Of a stretch of DNA of 64,000 nt, positions 55,189-64,000 are shown one piece after another (the first letter of the stretch is position 1; each line of letters starts with the position of its first letter). Under the pieces are notes generated by a model. That model was not told the origin of the DNA, did not search any database, and worked only from the letters and a program-made list of their open reading frames with translations. This DNA is from Anniella stebbinsi. Taxonomy: Eukaryota > Chordata > Lepidosauria > Squamata > Anniellidae. The DNA is taken from contig JARDYH010000002.1 of the NCBI GenBank assembly GCA_029215795.1, forward strand, positions 271,878,310 to 271,942,309, given 5' to 3'. Both the position numbers and the translations under genes were made by a program.

Positions 55189-56288
55189 TGTCGTGACTCT
55201 GGCTAACTCTCCAAGCTTCTGCTCACGACTTTAGGCACACTGATACACAACAATAACAGTGGGATTTCTTTTATTGTAAATCACACGGAATTCAAAGCAT
55301 GACGGTTTCATTTCTGCAATCACACACTTGAAGCTGAATACGGACCACACAGCTTTCAGGTAGAACGGCTTAATGCGAACAGCACTCACTCAGGGGTAGA
55401 CATTTAGAGATTAACCCTAGTCCTTAGAGGGCAGGAGCGGCCACACTGCACTGGAATCCTCTGGAACATAGGGACACTCACGGAAAGCCTCCAGACAGAA
55501 GGTAAGACTATCTTGAACTAAATCAGACTCAGCCTGTCAGAGAACGCTGAGCAGATCACCGAAGCAAGACGTCAGGAACTGAACCTCTTCGACCTAGGGA
55601 GCCTTCCCAATTCATGTAGCTTTAGCTCTGAGGAAGGTCCTCTCACAGGTCCCAAACACACAGAATTGTAGAACAGCAACAATCAGCTTCTGCCTCCCTC
55701 TGCCCGTAACTTTGGCTCCATGGAGGGAGACAGCAGGCTATAGAACACGAATCCAGAACAGTAATCACAAGTCCAAATCTATGAAAAGCCACAGTGCACT
55801 TTTCATGGCATAGTTCGTAGAAGTTCCAAGTCTAAACAGCAACAGAACATGTACAGAGTGCCTCATACAATTCTAAATCAGATAGAAACTTACAACAGCA
55901 GAGTAGCACACAAGCAGCAAGAGGTTTGACGAGATAATTCCTAGCAAAGGGATTACTCTCAGGACAAAGGTAATATAGTGTGGAGGCTGGGCAATTCTAA
56001 GCTACTTTGATAGACAGGGCTTCAGGCCTGTAATCTAAACTCACGTGCCAACAGGGCGGCACGGTTCAACCTCTTTTGATGACGCCACAGTGTGAGGAAG
56101 ATAGCCCCCACCTTTGCAAAACATAGTTTAATTCCCAGAGAACTTTCAAGGCCTTCGGCCTACCATTTGAGATAAGCACATAACAGAGAAGCAGAGATAC
56201 ATTTTCTCATGACAAATTGCCAAGTCTTCAGTCCACAATTCACAGGGCCAGCCCTGTGAATTGTCTACGAAGCACCCGACACCCAACA
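55189..56288 (-). mobile_element. 1100-bp solo LTR inside L2
   Basis: Minus-strand element beginning TGTTGGGTGTCGGGTGC (56288 inward) and ending AGCCAGAGTCACGACA (55189), flanked by a perfect 5-bp duplication GCTTG. TG...CA ends plus a 5-bp duplication are diagnostic of LTR integration. AATAAA on the minus strand is at 55270-55275, about 80 bp before the LTR end, as expected for R-U5. A hairpin with perfect 14-bp arms lies near the 5' end (56235-56264). No internal coding sequence or second LTR is present, so it arose by LTR-LTR recombination. Class not resolved. Confidence 0.88.
56235..56264. repeat. 14-bp perfect hairpin in LTR
   Basis: ACAATTCACAGGGC and GCCCTGTGAATTGT with a 2-bp loop. 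Confidence 0.9.
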
Positions 56289-56545
56289 GCTTGGGACCAC
56301 AATATCTGACGGAACACTTTTCCCGACATGACCTACCCGAACACTACGTTCAACATCTAAGGCCCTCCTCCGAATGCCTACTCCGAGGGAAGCTTGGAGG
56401 TCGGCAACAAGGGAGAGGGCCTTTTCTGTGGTGCCCCCCCAATTGTGGAACAATCTCCCTGATGAGGCCTGCCTGGCGCCAACATTGTTATCTTTTTGGC
56501 GCCAGGTTAAGACTTTCCTCTTCTCTCAGGCATTTGGCAATATCT
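56289..56545 (+). pseudogene. L2 pol terminal codons, right part
   Basis: Resumes exactly at the duplicated GCTTG with LGPQYLTEH, then in another frame TREREFS-like text: ATRERAFSVVPPQLWNNLPD and APTLLSFWRQVKTFLFSQAF, ending in a stop near 56545. One or more frameshifts separate the pieces. Confidence 0.8.
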
Positions 56546-56763
56546 GAGGAGCCTGGGTTTGTTTTTTGTTTTTGTAGCTTTTTTGGGCTGTTGTAGCGGT
56601 TTTAAATGTATGTGTGTATTGTGTGTATTGTGTGTATGTTGTATGTTTTTGCTGTTTCAATTTTTGTATACTATTTTTAATTGTTTTAATATTATGTAAA
56701 CCGCCCAGAGAGCTTCGGCTATTGGGCAGTATACAAATGTAATAAATAAATAAATAAATAAAC

Positions 56764-57071
56764 AAACAATACATTAAATTACAATAAAAACATAACAATT
56801 ACAGAAAAAAATTAAGAATGAAAAACAGCACCCAACCCAACAGACCCACTTAGAGGCTAAAGGCCTTCTTGAATAACACAGTCTTTGCTCGCTGGCAAAA
56901 GGACAGCAAAGGGGGAGCGAACGTAGCCTTCCTTGGGAAGGAGTTCCACAGTCTGGGAGTGGCCACCAAAAACGCCCTCTCTCAGGTTGCCACCAAATAC
57001 AACTCTGAAGACGGTGATCTTGGATGAAGGGCCTCTTCAGAAGATCTGAAGAATTGGGCAGGCTTGTATAG
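56764..57071 (-). mobile_element. L2/CR1-like segment, inverted
   Basis: AGGAGTTCCACAGTCTGGGA, GAAGGGCCTCTTCAGAAG and GAATTGGGCAGGCTTGTATA blocks are the inverse of pol terminal codons and 3' region of another LINE subfamily. It is interrupted by the MITE at 57072-57611 and resumes at 57612-57725. Confidence 0.6.
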
Positions 57072-57611
57072 TTGCAGGCACTATACTAGAGTGATCATAT
57101 ACAAAAGAAGGCAGGGCCCCTGCAACTTTAACTGTTGTGATGAAGAGGGAATTTCACCAGGAACTAATTGCATACAAATGACACTGGCTGAAATTCCCTT
57201 TTCTCTACAACTGTTAAAGGCCTCCTCCACACGGGGCGTTTAATGAGCCTTGAAGGCTCATTATAAATTTTACCTACACACGAGCGGAGCGCAAAACGGG
57301 CGTACAGGCGCGTTATCTCCCCGATAATGCGCATTTTCGAACGCGCGTTAAATAGCGACTTTTATTTTGCTCCAGCCGTTAAAGCGCATTTTCGCTGTGT
57401 GAACAAGCGATTATGCGCATTAACTGCCTGTAAAGTGCTTTTTGGGCATCTTTTAATGCGCTTCGCCGCTTCTCGCCGCCTCCCGTGCAGAGGGATTAGG
57501 CGTAAATGCGCCTCCGCGAAAATGCGCATAATCCCCGAACCGGGCGCAAAAGCGCATCCTTGTGGAGGGGGCCAAAGTTACATGAGCCCTGTCCTTCATA
57601 TGGTCAGCCTA
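57072..57611 (-). mobile_element. MITE-1 half with 355-bp insertion
   Basis: Begins TTGCAGGCACTATACTAGAG, goes through the internal terminus and one full arm, and ends CTTCATATGGTCAGCCTA. The arm is split after ACTGTTAAA by 57219-57573. AACTAATTGCATAC subtype. Confidence 0.85.
57219..57573 (+). mobile_element. 355-bp GCGC-rich DNA element, copy 2
   Basis: Ends GGCCTCCTCCACACG and TTGTGGAGGGGGCC (inverted repeats). AAA flanks both sides. Colinear and similar throughout to 22811-23165, with the same length. Sits at the same internal position of the MITE as that copy. Confidence 0.85.
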
Positions 57612-58160
57612 GTATTGGAGAAGGCGGTCTTTCAGGTAGCCTGGTCTAGTTATGACCTATAGAGCCATATAGGGCTTTATAGGTCACTAGCTGATACACC
57701 CGGCATTGCTGCCCTCCCCTAATATATATGACTGCAAGGTCATCATCTTAAAAGTAGTAGGCCGCTGCTAGGCCTGTGAGTTAACTTTTAAACAAATTAA
57801 ATTGCCCAAGGCATCCTGGGAGTTGTAGGCATAAGCTGAAGCTAGAATGGAATGATGGGCGGGGTTAGTGGCAGTTGGAAAGTCAGGTAGAAGGAGAATA
57901 AAGAGAGGTCAGGAAAGTGGGAGCTGAGTTAGGATTGGGAGAAAGTGACCTGGTTTGCTAACCCATGCTTTGTTTAAATTTAGCCACTCTACATGCCTGT
58001 ACTTGCACTTTGAATTCTGCTTGGAAATAGACCGATAGCCACTGAAGCTGTTGAAACAAGGGAGTTGTGTGCTCCCTGTAACTAGTCTTGGTCAACAGTC
58101 TGGTCACCGCATTCCGGTCCTGCTGAAGTTTCTGAACATTTTTAAAAGGCAGCGCTACAT
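57612..58160 (-). mobile_element. L2/CR1-like segment, continuation
   Basis: GAGAAGGCGGTCTTTCAGG and TAGAGCCATATAGGGCTTTA continue the inverted LINE segment. From about 58005 ACTTTGAATTCTGCTTGG, AGCCACTGAAGCTG and GTCACCGCATTCCGG match the deeper region seen at 37300-37375. The middle (57725-57990) is unassigned. Confidence 0.5.
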
Positions 58161-58929
58161 AAGAGTGTGTTACGGTAGAACCTCTAAAGTACTTTAGGAA
58201 ACCATATAATCCTTTAGGGGCTCCTTTGAAAGGGATTGACTTTCCAGTTGTCTAAAAGTGATTTTTTGGCTATGAACATTTTATGAGTGCAAAACTTTCT
58301 TCTGAACTTTGTTTTGTCTTTAATATAATAAAATGTGCAATATGCAGATGAATAATTATATGACTGAGCATGCAGAATGATAAAACAAACGAACAGATGG
58401 AAATATTTTATCATGGAGACGCTATAGATGAATCATTCAAGCGCTAATTTTCACTTAACTTTTCTAGTCAATCAGCATATCTCAGGAATTCTGCATTGGT
58501 TCCAAAATCACAAAGCTTGCCCAAAATGGCTAATCTTCATAAAGAGGTCATCTGCTGTTCATTAAAATTCATGGATGTTTCCTAATAATGGAAGTGAGTA
58601 AATATTTTCCCATGCTATCTGCATAATTAATAAATTCATTTCAAATCATAAATTAGATGAGATAAGTGTTAGTGAAATGGACCATAAGCTAGGGATTTGA
58701 AATGAACAAGCAGATCAGGCATTTACTCAACAATAAATTCAATCAGAATACAGTTATGCCCTCCCTTATATTTAGCTACAGTTAAAAGCAAAGGGGAGAA
58801 ATAAAGCAGATTAGGGGCACAATCCACTCATACATTCCCTTCTGCGGGTCCCATAGAAATGAATGGAGGCAGTAAAAGAGTACTGCTCCTATTTGTTACA
58901 GCAGGGCGTGTACAGAACAACTTCCTAGA
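58161..58929. other. unassigned, A/T-rich unique sequence
   Basis: 58440-58790 has several homeodomain-like sites (CATAATTAATAAATTC) and no repeat signature; conserved noncoding DNA is possible. Confidence 0.3.
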
Positions 58930-59040
58930 GCAGTCTTTCCCAACCTTGGTATTTTCCAGAGGCTTGACTAGAAACTTCCAGCACCCCTGACTATTGCCCA
59001 TGCTGACTGGGGCTGATGGGAGGTGAAGTCCAAAACATGT
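58930..59040. repeat. palindromic ACTCCCATCA-type repeat
   Basis: CTTTCCCAACCTTGG and CTGATGGGAGGTGAAGTCCA blocks of the family. Confidence 0.5.
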
Positions 59041-59570
59041 GCATTAGATTCCAGACACATGGATACAGATTTGTAAATAGTGTGAAAGAACAATACATGA
59101 AAGTTGTACGTGTGATTCCTGTGCTCGCTGTCTCTCTCTCTCTCTCTTTGTGTGTAACATGCAATTCTTACATGGCACAGAATTTGAAATCTGGTATTGA
59201 ATTAGATGTCTGAAGAACACTGTGATGAAATTGTATTTTATTTTGTTGTTTAAATGCATATTCGAATATTTCGTTGCTGGGTTGGTTTACTTTAAGAAAT
59301 CCTTTCTCCTACAAGCTGGGAGTGGGGGAGGGGAGTTAGAATGCTTAGCTGTTTGAATGGTGTGTCCTGATTGGCTGTTTCATTTTCAGTTGAGAGAGAG
59401 AGGGAGGGAATTATTGGTTTTCTTTGGGGAATTAGAGAAGGAAGGGCTTTCAGAGGGTTAGGATCAGGGAATCTGGGCTCTAGATTGGGTGGTGGTGATG
59501 GTGGTGGTTAGATTTCCCTGGGAAGTGGAGGGGGGTATATTTATTTTAAGGTCTAATTATTAGGTAAGGC
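59041..59570. other. unassigned sequence
   Basis: Short (TC)n at 59130-59148 and (GA)n at 59391-59407. Nothing else recognised. Confidence 0.4.
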
Positions 59571-59711
59571 TAGGCTGACCATATGAAAAAGAGGACAGGG
59601 CTCATGTAACTTTAACAGTTGTAGAGAAAAGGGAATTTCAGCCTGCGTCATTTGTATGCAATTAGTACCTGGTGAACTCCCCTCTTCATCACAACAATTA
59701 AAGTTGCAGGC
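59571..59711 (+). mobile_element. MITE-1, left arm only
   Basis: TAGGCTGACCATATGAAAAA to AATTAAAGTTGCAGG; truncated after the first arm. Confidence 0.8.
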
Positions 59712-59724
59712 ATAGGGTTGCCAT

Positions 59725-59747
59725 ACGTCCCAGAAAACCGGGGAATG
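59725..59747. repeat. 23-bp target-site duplication, left
   Basis: Starts ACGTCCCAGAAAACCGG; the right copy at 60011-60032 is the same but one G shorter. Confidence 0.9.
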
Positions 59748-60010
59748 ACTGTGGAATGACCTGCTGGAGGAGACTCGACAACTTAACAGTCTTTTAGAAT
59801 TCAAGAAAGCCATAAAGACTGTTCTCTTCCGGCAGGCATATCCAGTGGAATTTTAGAATGTTTTTAGGATGTTTTAGGATTTTTATGCAGTTTTAATAAT
59901 ATGTGTCATGTTTTAATCAGTTTTATGTATTCTATCATGTTGTTGTTCCCCGCCTCGATCCAGACGGAGAGGCGGGTAAGAAATAAATTGTTATTATTAT
60001 TATTATTATT
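59748..60010 (+). mobile_element. L2-like LINE 3' end with target duplication
   Basis: Reads WNDLLEETRQLN then LEFKKAIKTVLFRQAYP (pol tail), then a 3' UTR ending CCGCCTCGATCCAGACGG and AGGCGGGTAAGAAATAAA with a (TTA)n tail. It is flanked by a 22-23 bp duplication, showing a clean target-primed insertion. Different subfamily from 56294-56760. Confidence 0.85.
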
Positions 60011-60032
60011 ACGTCCCAGAAAACCGGGAATG

Positions 60033-60106
60033 TCACGGATTCCAAGACATTCTGAAATGTCCTGGCCGGTCAGTCACAAATCCCGGATTCCTGGTCCGGC
60101 TGGGCA

Positions 60107-60149
<43 letters not shown>

Positions 60150-60688
60150 CAGACAAAGAGAAGCACCTGAGTTATTCCTCCTCCTCCTCCCCCCTACAGA
60201 GGCCTGGACAGTGCACAGCTTCCTCAGCCACCCTACTCATGAGGAGGAGCCATAGCCAGAACCAGCACGCCTTCTTCCACAGCCACCTTTTCCCAAAGCA
60301 ATAGGTGCATGCTGGGTTCCCGCACGCTTTGTCCAGAGGTTTGGCACGAGATTCCCGCCTCTTCCTCCCTCGGTTCAGCCAAGGACTTAAGGTTGGTTGA
60401 GTTTTTCCCTTCCTTCCTTCGCTCTGGGACAATGTGCACCTCCTTTTTTAACCCACCAAGCGAACATGTTTAAAAGGCATTTCCCTCCTCCCTTTCCCCC
60501 CTCCCAGAAGGATAGCCCTCCCGTAGTTTGTTGTAGCTAAACAACAACAAAAATAAACCTGTTAATCTTCACAATAACAAGGCTCTTGTGGCATCTTAGG
60601 CTACACAAACTTGGGAGTAAAACCCATTAAACTCAAAGGCACTTATTTATGAGTAGGTGTGCATAGGGTTGTACTTCTAAAAACAAAA
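60033..60688. other. unassigned sequence with (GA)n
   Basis: (GA)n at about 60111-60144. The target region GGAATGTCACGG...GTCCGGCTGGGC may itself be an old repeat. No exon recognised. Confidence 0.4.
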
Positions 60689-60819
60689 GGTGCAATCCTG
60701 TGCATGTTTAGATAAAAAAAAGTCCTACATCGCCTAGCTTCCACCAGCCAGCATGACTGGCTAGGGCATACTGGGAGTTGTAGGACTTTTTTCTGTCTAA
60801 ACATGCATAGGATTGCGCC
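60689..60819. mobile_element. 131-bp palindromic MITE
   Basis: Ends GGTGCAATCCTGTGCATG and CATGCATAGGATTGCGCC are inverted; further in, AAAAGTCCTACA pairs with TGTAGGACTTTT and AGCCAGCATG pairs with CATGACTGGCT. Fragments at 29391-29443 and 61443-61470. Confidence 0.75.
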
Positions 60820-61550
60820 CTAATAGATTTATGTTGGTATAAGCTTTTGGGAACTTAAGCATTCTAGTGTCCACAACAGCATATGCCACAATACCATTCA
60901 GGTACCCGGATTTTATGCAGGTTTGCTTGTTAATTCAGTGGGGCTATCAGCCAAGTTAGGGGTGCCAAGGGCCTGTATGGTAACTGTTTTGAGTTAATAG
61001 GTAGATGGATTTTATATTTTCAAAAATGGAGAGACAACAATTATCTATTTTCGTGTTCTCTGTAGTCCTGTGGGCACTGAAGCCATCACATCACCAGGCA
61101 GAGGCCAAGCTGAATGTCTGCACACCCACCTCTTCCATGCACTGAGCAGGGGGTTGGACTGGATGGCCTTATCATCCAGTCCATTTTATGTGCTGTTAGT
61201 CATTTTATGATTAACAGCACATACATCCTGACTATAACATCCAGTTAGCCCCCCCACTATCATTCATATTACCACCACCCCCCTGCTTTTTGTCACATCT
61301 TGCCTGATGAAGAGATCTGAAGATCTCAAAAACTTGTACATTTTTGTGATTTTTGAGTTGGCCTAATATAAGTATTATGTTATATGGATTTCGATCTTTT
61401 CCCCTTATGGTCAACATGGCTGCCTTTGTTTTTGTTCTTTAGAGCACAATCCTATGCATGTTTAGATAGAAAAAACATGTATTTTAAATGCAAATATAAA
61501 TAAATAAAATTTATCCTGGTTTTGTGAATGCAGAATATAACAAACCTAAT
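60820..61550. other. unassigned sequence
   Basis: 61296-61380 (CCTGATGAAGAGATCTGAAG, TCTCAAAAACTTG) looks like the 3' end of an interspersed repeat of unknown family. Confidence 0.35.
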
Positions 61551-61554
61551 GTGC

Positions 61555-62010
61555 AGGAAAAAGCAGGCATTTAACATTCTCCCATTGAAACCAATGAGAT
61601 CGTAGAACCCTATGCATGTTTGCTCAGACATAAATCCCATTGTGTTCAGTGAGTCTAACTCCCAAGTAGGTATGCATGGCATTGCAGGCTTAAAAGTACT
61701 TAACTTTGGTTGGATCATGCCTTAACTTTAATTTGGGCTGTGTGTGTGTGTGTGTGGGGTGGGGGGTGTTGCCTTTTAAATATGTCTAAGAAAATCAACA
61801 TTATTATCGTTGTTGTTTAGGCTGACCATCTGAAAAAGAGGACAGGGCTCCTGTAACTTTAACAGTTGTAGAGAAAAGGGAATTTCAGCCAGTGTCATTT
61901 GTAGGCAATTAGTTCCTGGTGAAATTCCCTCTTCATCACAACAGTTAAAGGTGCAGGCACTATACTAGAGTGACCAGATACAAAAGAAGGCAGGGCCCCT
62001 GCACCTTTAA
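61555..62010. repeat. segment related to the 62572-63043 repeat
   Basis: AAAAGCAGGCATTTAACATT, the (TG)n at 61738-61757 and the MITE arm at 61818-62010 recur in the same order at 62589-63043 with scattered differences. The MITE portion appears identical. Confidence 0.85.
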
Positions 62011-62050
62011 CTGTTGTGATAAAGAAGGAATTTCTCCAGGAACTAATTGT
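61818..62050 (-). mobile_element. MITE-1, right end lost
   Basis: TAGGCTGACCATCTG to the internal terminus TAGAGTGACCAGATAC (about 61966) and on to CCAGGAACTAATTG, then replaced by a G-rich tract (62051-62115). Confidence 0.85.
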
Positions 62051-62571
62051 GGAGTGTGGGGGGGAGTGTGTGGGGGAGGGGGAGGGGGAAGGAAAGGAAG
62101 GAGGGAGGGAGGGGGAGAAAGAAAAGTCCATCCCCCAAAAATCATTCTTCAAATATCAATTTCCTTGGATTTGGGTTGCAAGCCTCAAAACTGTTACTTG
62201 GAAGTAAACTGCAGTGAATTGAAGATGTCTGGATTTACAGTTGTTGATGTTTTAATTTAAAATTCCGCTTTGCAAAAACGTGAAGTAGCTTTCCTTGTAT
62301 ACAGTTGTGTTATGTGTGTAGAAAAATATTTCTCAATTAAAAAGAAAGAAAACAACAGAAACATTACTTTGCAACAAAGTACAAAAGCAAACTTTCATTT
62401 TAAAAACAAAAACAAAAAATATACACGTAACGGCAGGATTAAGTTACTATAAACACTTTTAGTTACCTAAACTTATGCACGTTTAATTAGAAATAATTTC
62501 CATAGAACTCACTGGAACTTACTTCTGAGTAGACATGCAGTAAGTCCCATTGTCTGCAGTGGGGCTTGCTC
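62051..62571. other. G-rich tract and unassigned sequence
   Basis: (GGGGA)n/(GAAGG)n-like low complexity at 62051-62122; the rest is A-rich. 62500-62571 has GAGTAGACATGCAG motifs of the short palindrome family. Confidence 0.4.
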
Positions 62572-63225
62572 CTAGGTAAATGTGCAGGGAAAAGCAGGCA
62601 TTTAACATACTCCCATTGAAGCCAATGAGATCGTAGAACCCTATGCATGTTTGCTCAGACATAAGCCCCACTGTGTTCAATGAGTCTTACTCCCAAGTAG
62701 GCATGCATGGAATTGCAACCTTAAAAGTACTTAACTTTCATTGGATTATGCCTTAACTTTAATTTGGGCTGTGTGTGTGTGTGTGTGGGGTGGGGGGTGT
62801 TGCCTTTTAAATATGTCTAAGAAAATCAACATTATTATCGTTGTTGTTTAGGCTGACCATCTGAAAAAGAGGACAGGGCTCCTGTAACTTTAACAGTTGT
62901 AGAGAAAAGGGAATTTCAGCCAGTGTCATTTGTAGGCAATTAGTTCCTGGTGAAATTCCCTCTTCATCACAACAGTTAAAGGTGCAGGCACTATACTAGA
63001 GTGACCAGATACAAAAGAAGGCAGGGCCCCTGCACCTTTAACTAGGTAAATGTGCAGGGAAAAGCAGGCATTTAACATTCTCCCATTGAAACCAATGAGA
63101 TCGTAGAACCCTATGCATGTTTGCTCAGACATAAGCCCCACTGTGTTCAATGAGTCTTACTCCCAAGTAGGCATGCATGGAATTGCAACCTTAAAAGTAC
63201 TTAACTTTCATTGGATTATGCCTTA
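62572..63225. repeat. 470-bp tandem duplication, 1.4 copies
   Basis: Unit 1 is 62572-63041; a second, truncated unit starts at 63042 (CTAGGTAAATGTGCAGGG) and stops at 63225. The units differ by only a few substitutions (for example CATACTCCC versus CATTCTCCC). Confidence 0.88.
62849..63043 (-). mobile_element. MITE-1 partial copy in the duplication
   Basis: Duplicate of 61818-62012, cut at CACCTTTAACT where the second tandem unit begins. Confidence 0.85.
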
Positions 63226-63723
63226 TTGAAGGCTTTTAACCCTTGTGAGACCTGATTCTGAAATCCAGAGAGCAAAGAGGCACTAGAGGCACAGAAGAAG
63301 CAGTTATATTATTTTAGGGTGACCAGGTAAAATCCAGGTCAGGGCTCATGTAACTTTAACAGTTGTAGAGAAAGGGGATTTCAGCCAGTGTCATTTGTAT
63401 GCAATTAGTTCCTGGTGATATTCCCTCTTCATCACAACAGTTAAAGTTGCAGGGGCCCTGCCTTCTTTTGCATATGGTCACTCTAGTATAGTGCCTGCAC
63501 CTTTAACTGTTGTGATGAAGAGGGAATTTCACCAGGAACGAATTGCATACAAATGACACTGGCTGAAATTCCCTTTTCTCTACAACTGTTAAAGTTACAT
63601 GAGCCCTGACCTGGATTTTATCTGGTCACCCTATATTATTTGGCTTCTTTCAGATGGGATGGCACACCCCTTAAAGGACCAGATCCACAGTTTGGAGGTG
63701 GTATTAGATCTGGCCATAGAGAT
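63224..63723. repeat. 500-bp copy of 48818-49317
   Basis: Apparent complete identity over 500 positions (offset 14406). Includes a full MITE at 63315-63633 with its TATTATTT duplications. Confidence 0.9.
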
Positions 63724-63726
63724 CTG

Positions 63727-63970
63727 GTCATTTGTATGCAATTAGTTCCTGGTGATATTCCCTCTTCATCACAACAGTTAAAGGTGCAGGCACTATACTA
63801 GAGTGACCATATACAAAAGAAGGCAGGGCCCCTGCAACTTTAACTGTTGTGATGAAGAGGGAATTTCACCAGGAACTAATTGCATACAAATGACACTGGC
63901 TGAAATTCCCTTTTCTCTACAACTGTTAAAGTTACATGAGCCCTGACCTGGATTTTATCTGGTCACCCTA
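63727..63970 (-). mobile_element. MITE-1 partial copy
   Basis: Begins inside the arm at GTCATTTGTATGCAATTAG, directly abutting the duplicated 500-bp block, and ends TTATCTGGTCACCCTA. It has the AAATCCAGG-type terminus, like 48909-49227, but the opposite loop orientation. Confidence 0.85.
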
Positions 63971-64000
63971 GTTAAATTATATCTTTTAATATTAATATGC

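Larger units (their letters stand above)
53704..56760 (+). mobile_element. L2-type LINE, split by a solo LTR
   Basis: The left boundary is approximate and the copy is 5'-truncated (no apurinic endonuclease domain seen). It carries the RT domain (53719-54738), the C-terminal domain (54739-55183), a 1100-bp LTR insertion (55189-56288), the last pol codons (to about 56545), the 3' UTR and an (AAAT)n tail at 56741-56763. The 3' tip AGAGAGCTTCGGCTATTGGG identifies the same family as 10015-10457 and 39337-39713. Confidence 0.9.

Overview
The window looks like intergenic or intronic DNA from a vertebrate, most probably a squamate reptile (lizard or snake). The reason is the repeat mix: L2, CR1 and R4-type LINEs side by side, many short palindromic hAT-like elements, a tRNA-derived SINE, solo LTRs and long tri- and tetranucleotide microsatellites. 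The species call is an inference from general knowledge of these repeat families; no species marker was identified. I found no convincing host protein-coding exon, tRNA gene or rRNA gene. Nearly all long open frames lie in transposon remnants or in GC-rich or low-complexity repeat.

Layout. 1-10 kb: one tRNA-derived SINE, small foldback elements (notably 1875-2072 and a perfect 28-bp inverted repeat at 8173-8262), and unassigned sequence. 10-12.3 kb: an L2 3' end, then a decayed R4-type LINE with an (AAC)n bridge to a second 3' copy. 12.3-22.6 kb: mostly unassigned sequence with one textbook 319-bp hAT foldback MITE (14227-14545) and short CR1 3' ends. 22.6-26 kb: a nest in which a 355-bp GCGC-rich element sits in a half MITE, a 755-bp promoter-bearing insertion splits another MITE, and a 594-bp CpG-rich relative of the 355-bp element lies beside a hAT end fragment. 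26-34 kb: a relatively repeat-poor stretch with candidate conserved noncoding blocks. 34.5-37.4 kb: an 854-bp foldback hAT element, a CR1 3' half and an L2-like segment. 38-41 kb: L2 3' ends and unassigned sequence. 41.4-48.7 kb: two copies of a GC-rich hAT element carrying three and six tandem palindromes of about 190 bp; the first sits in a (TCTA)n microsatellite, the second lies downstream of a solo LTR. 48.8-53.5 kb: three full MITEs with perfect 8-bp target duplications. 53.7-56.8 kb: the best protein-coding remnant, an L2 reverse transcriptase interrupted by a 1100-bp solo LTR. 57-60 kb: another MITE with a 355-bp insertion at the same internal site, and an L2 3' end with a 22-23 bp target duplication. 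61.5-64 kb: a patchwork of nearly identical segments, including 500 bp that reads identical to 48818-49317.

The elements do not form a pathway. What ties them together is nested transposition and palindrome formation: hAT-type ends (TAGGG-like termini, 8-bp duplications) recur on at least four unrelated interiors, and most of the interiors are inverted repeats. The observations most worth following are the variable-number GC-rich palindromes inside the two large hAT copies, the two 355-bp elements inserted at the same position of different MITE copies, and the mosaic duplication at the right end of the window.
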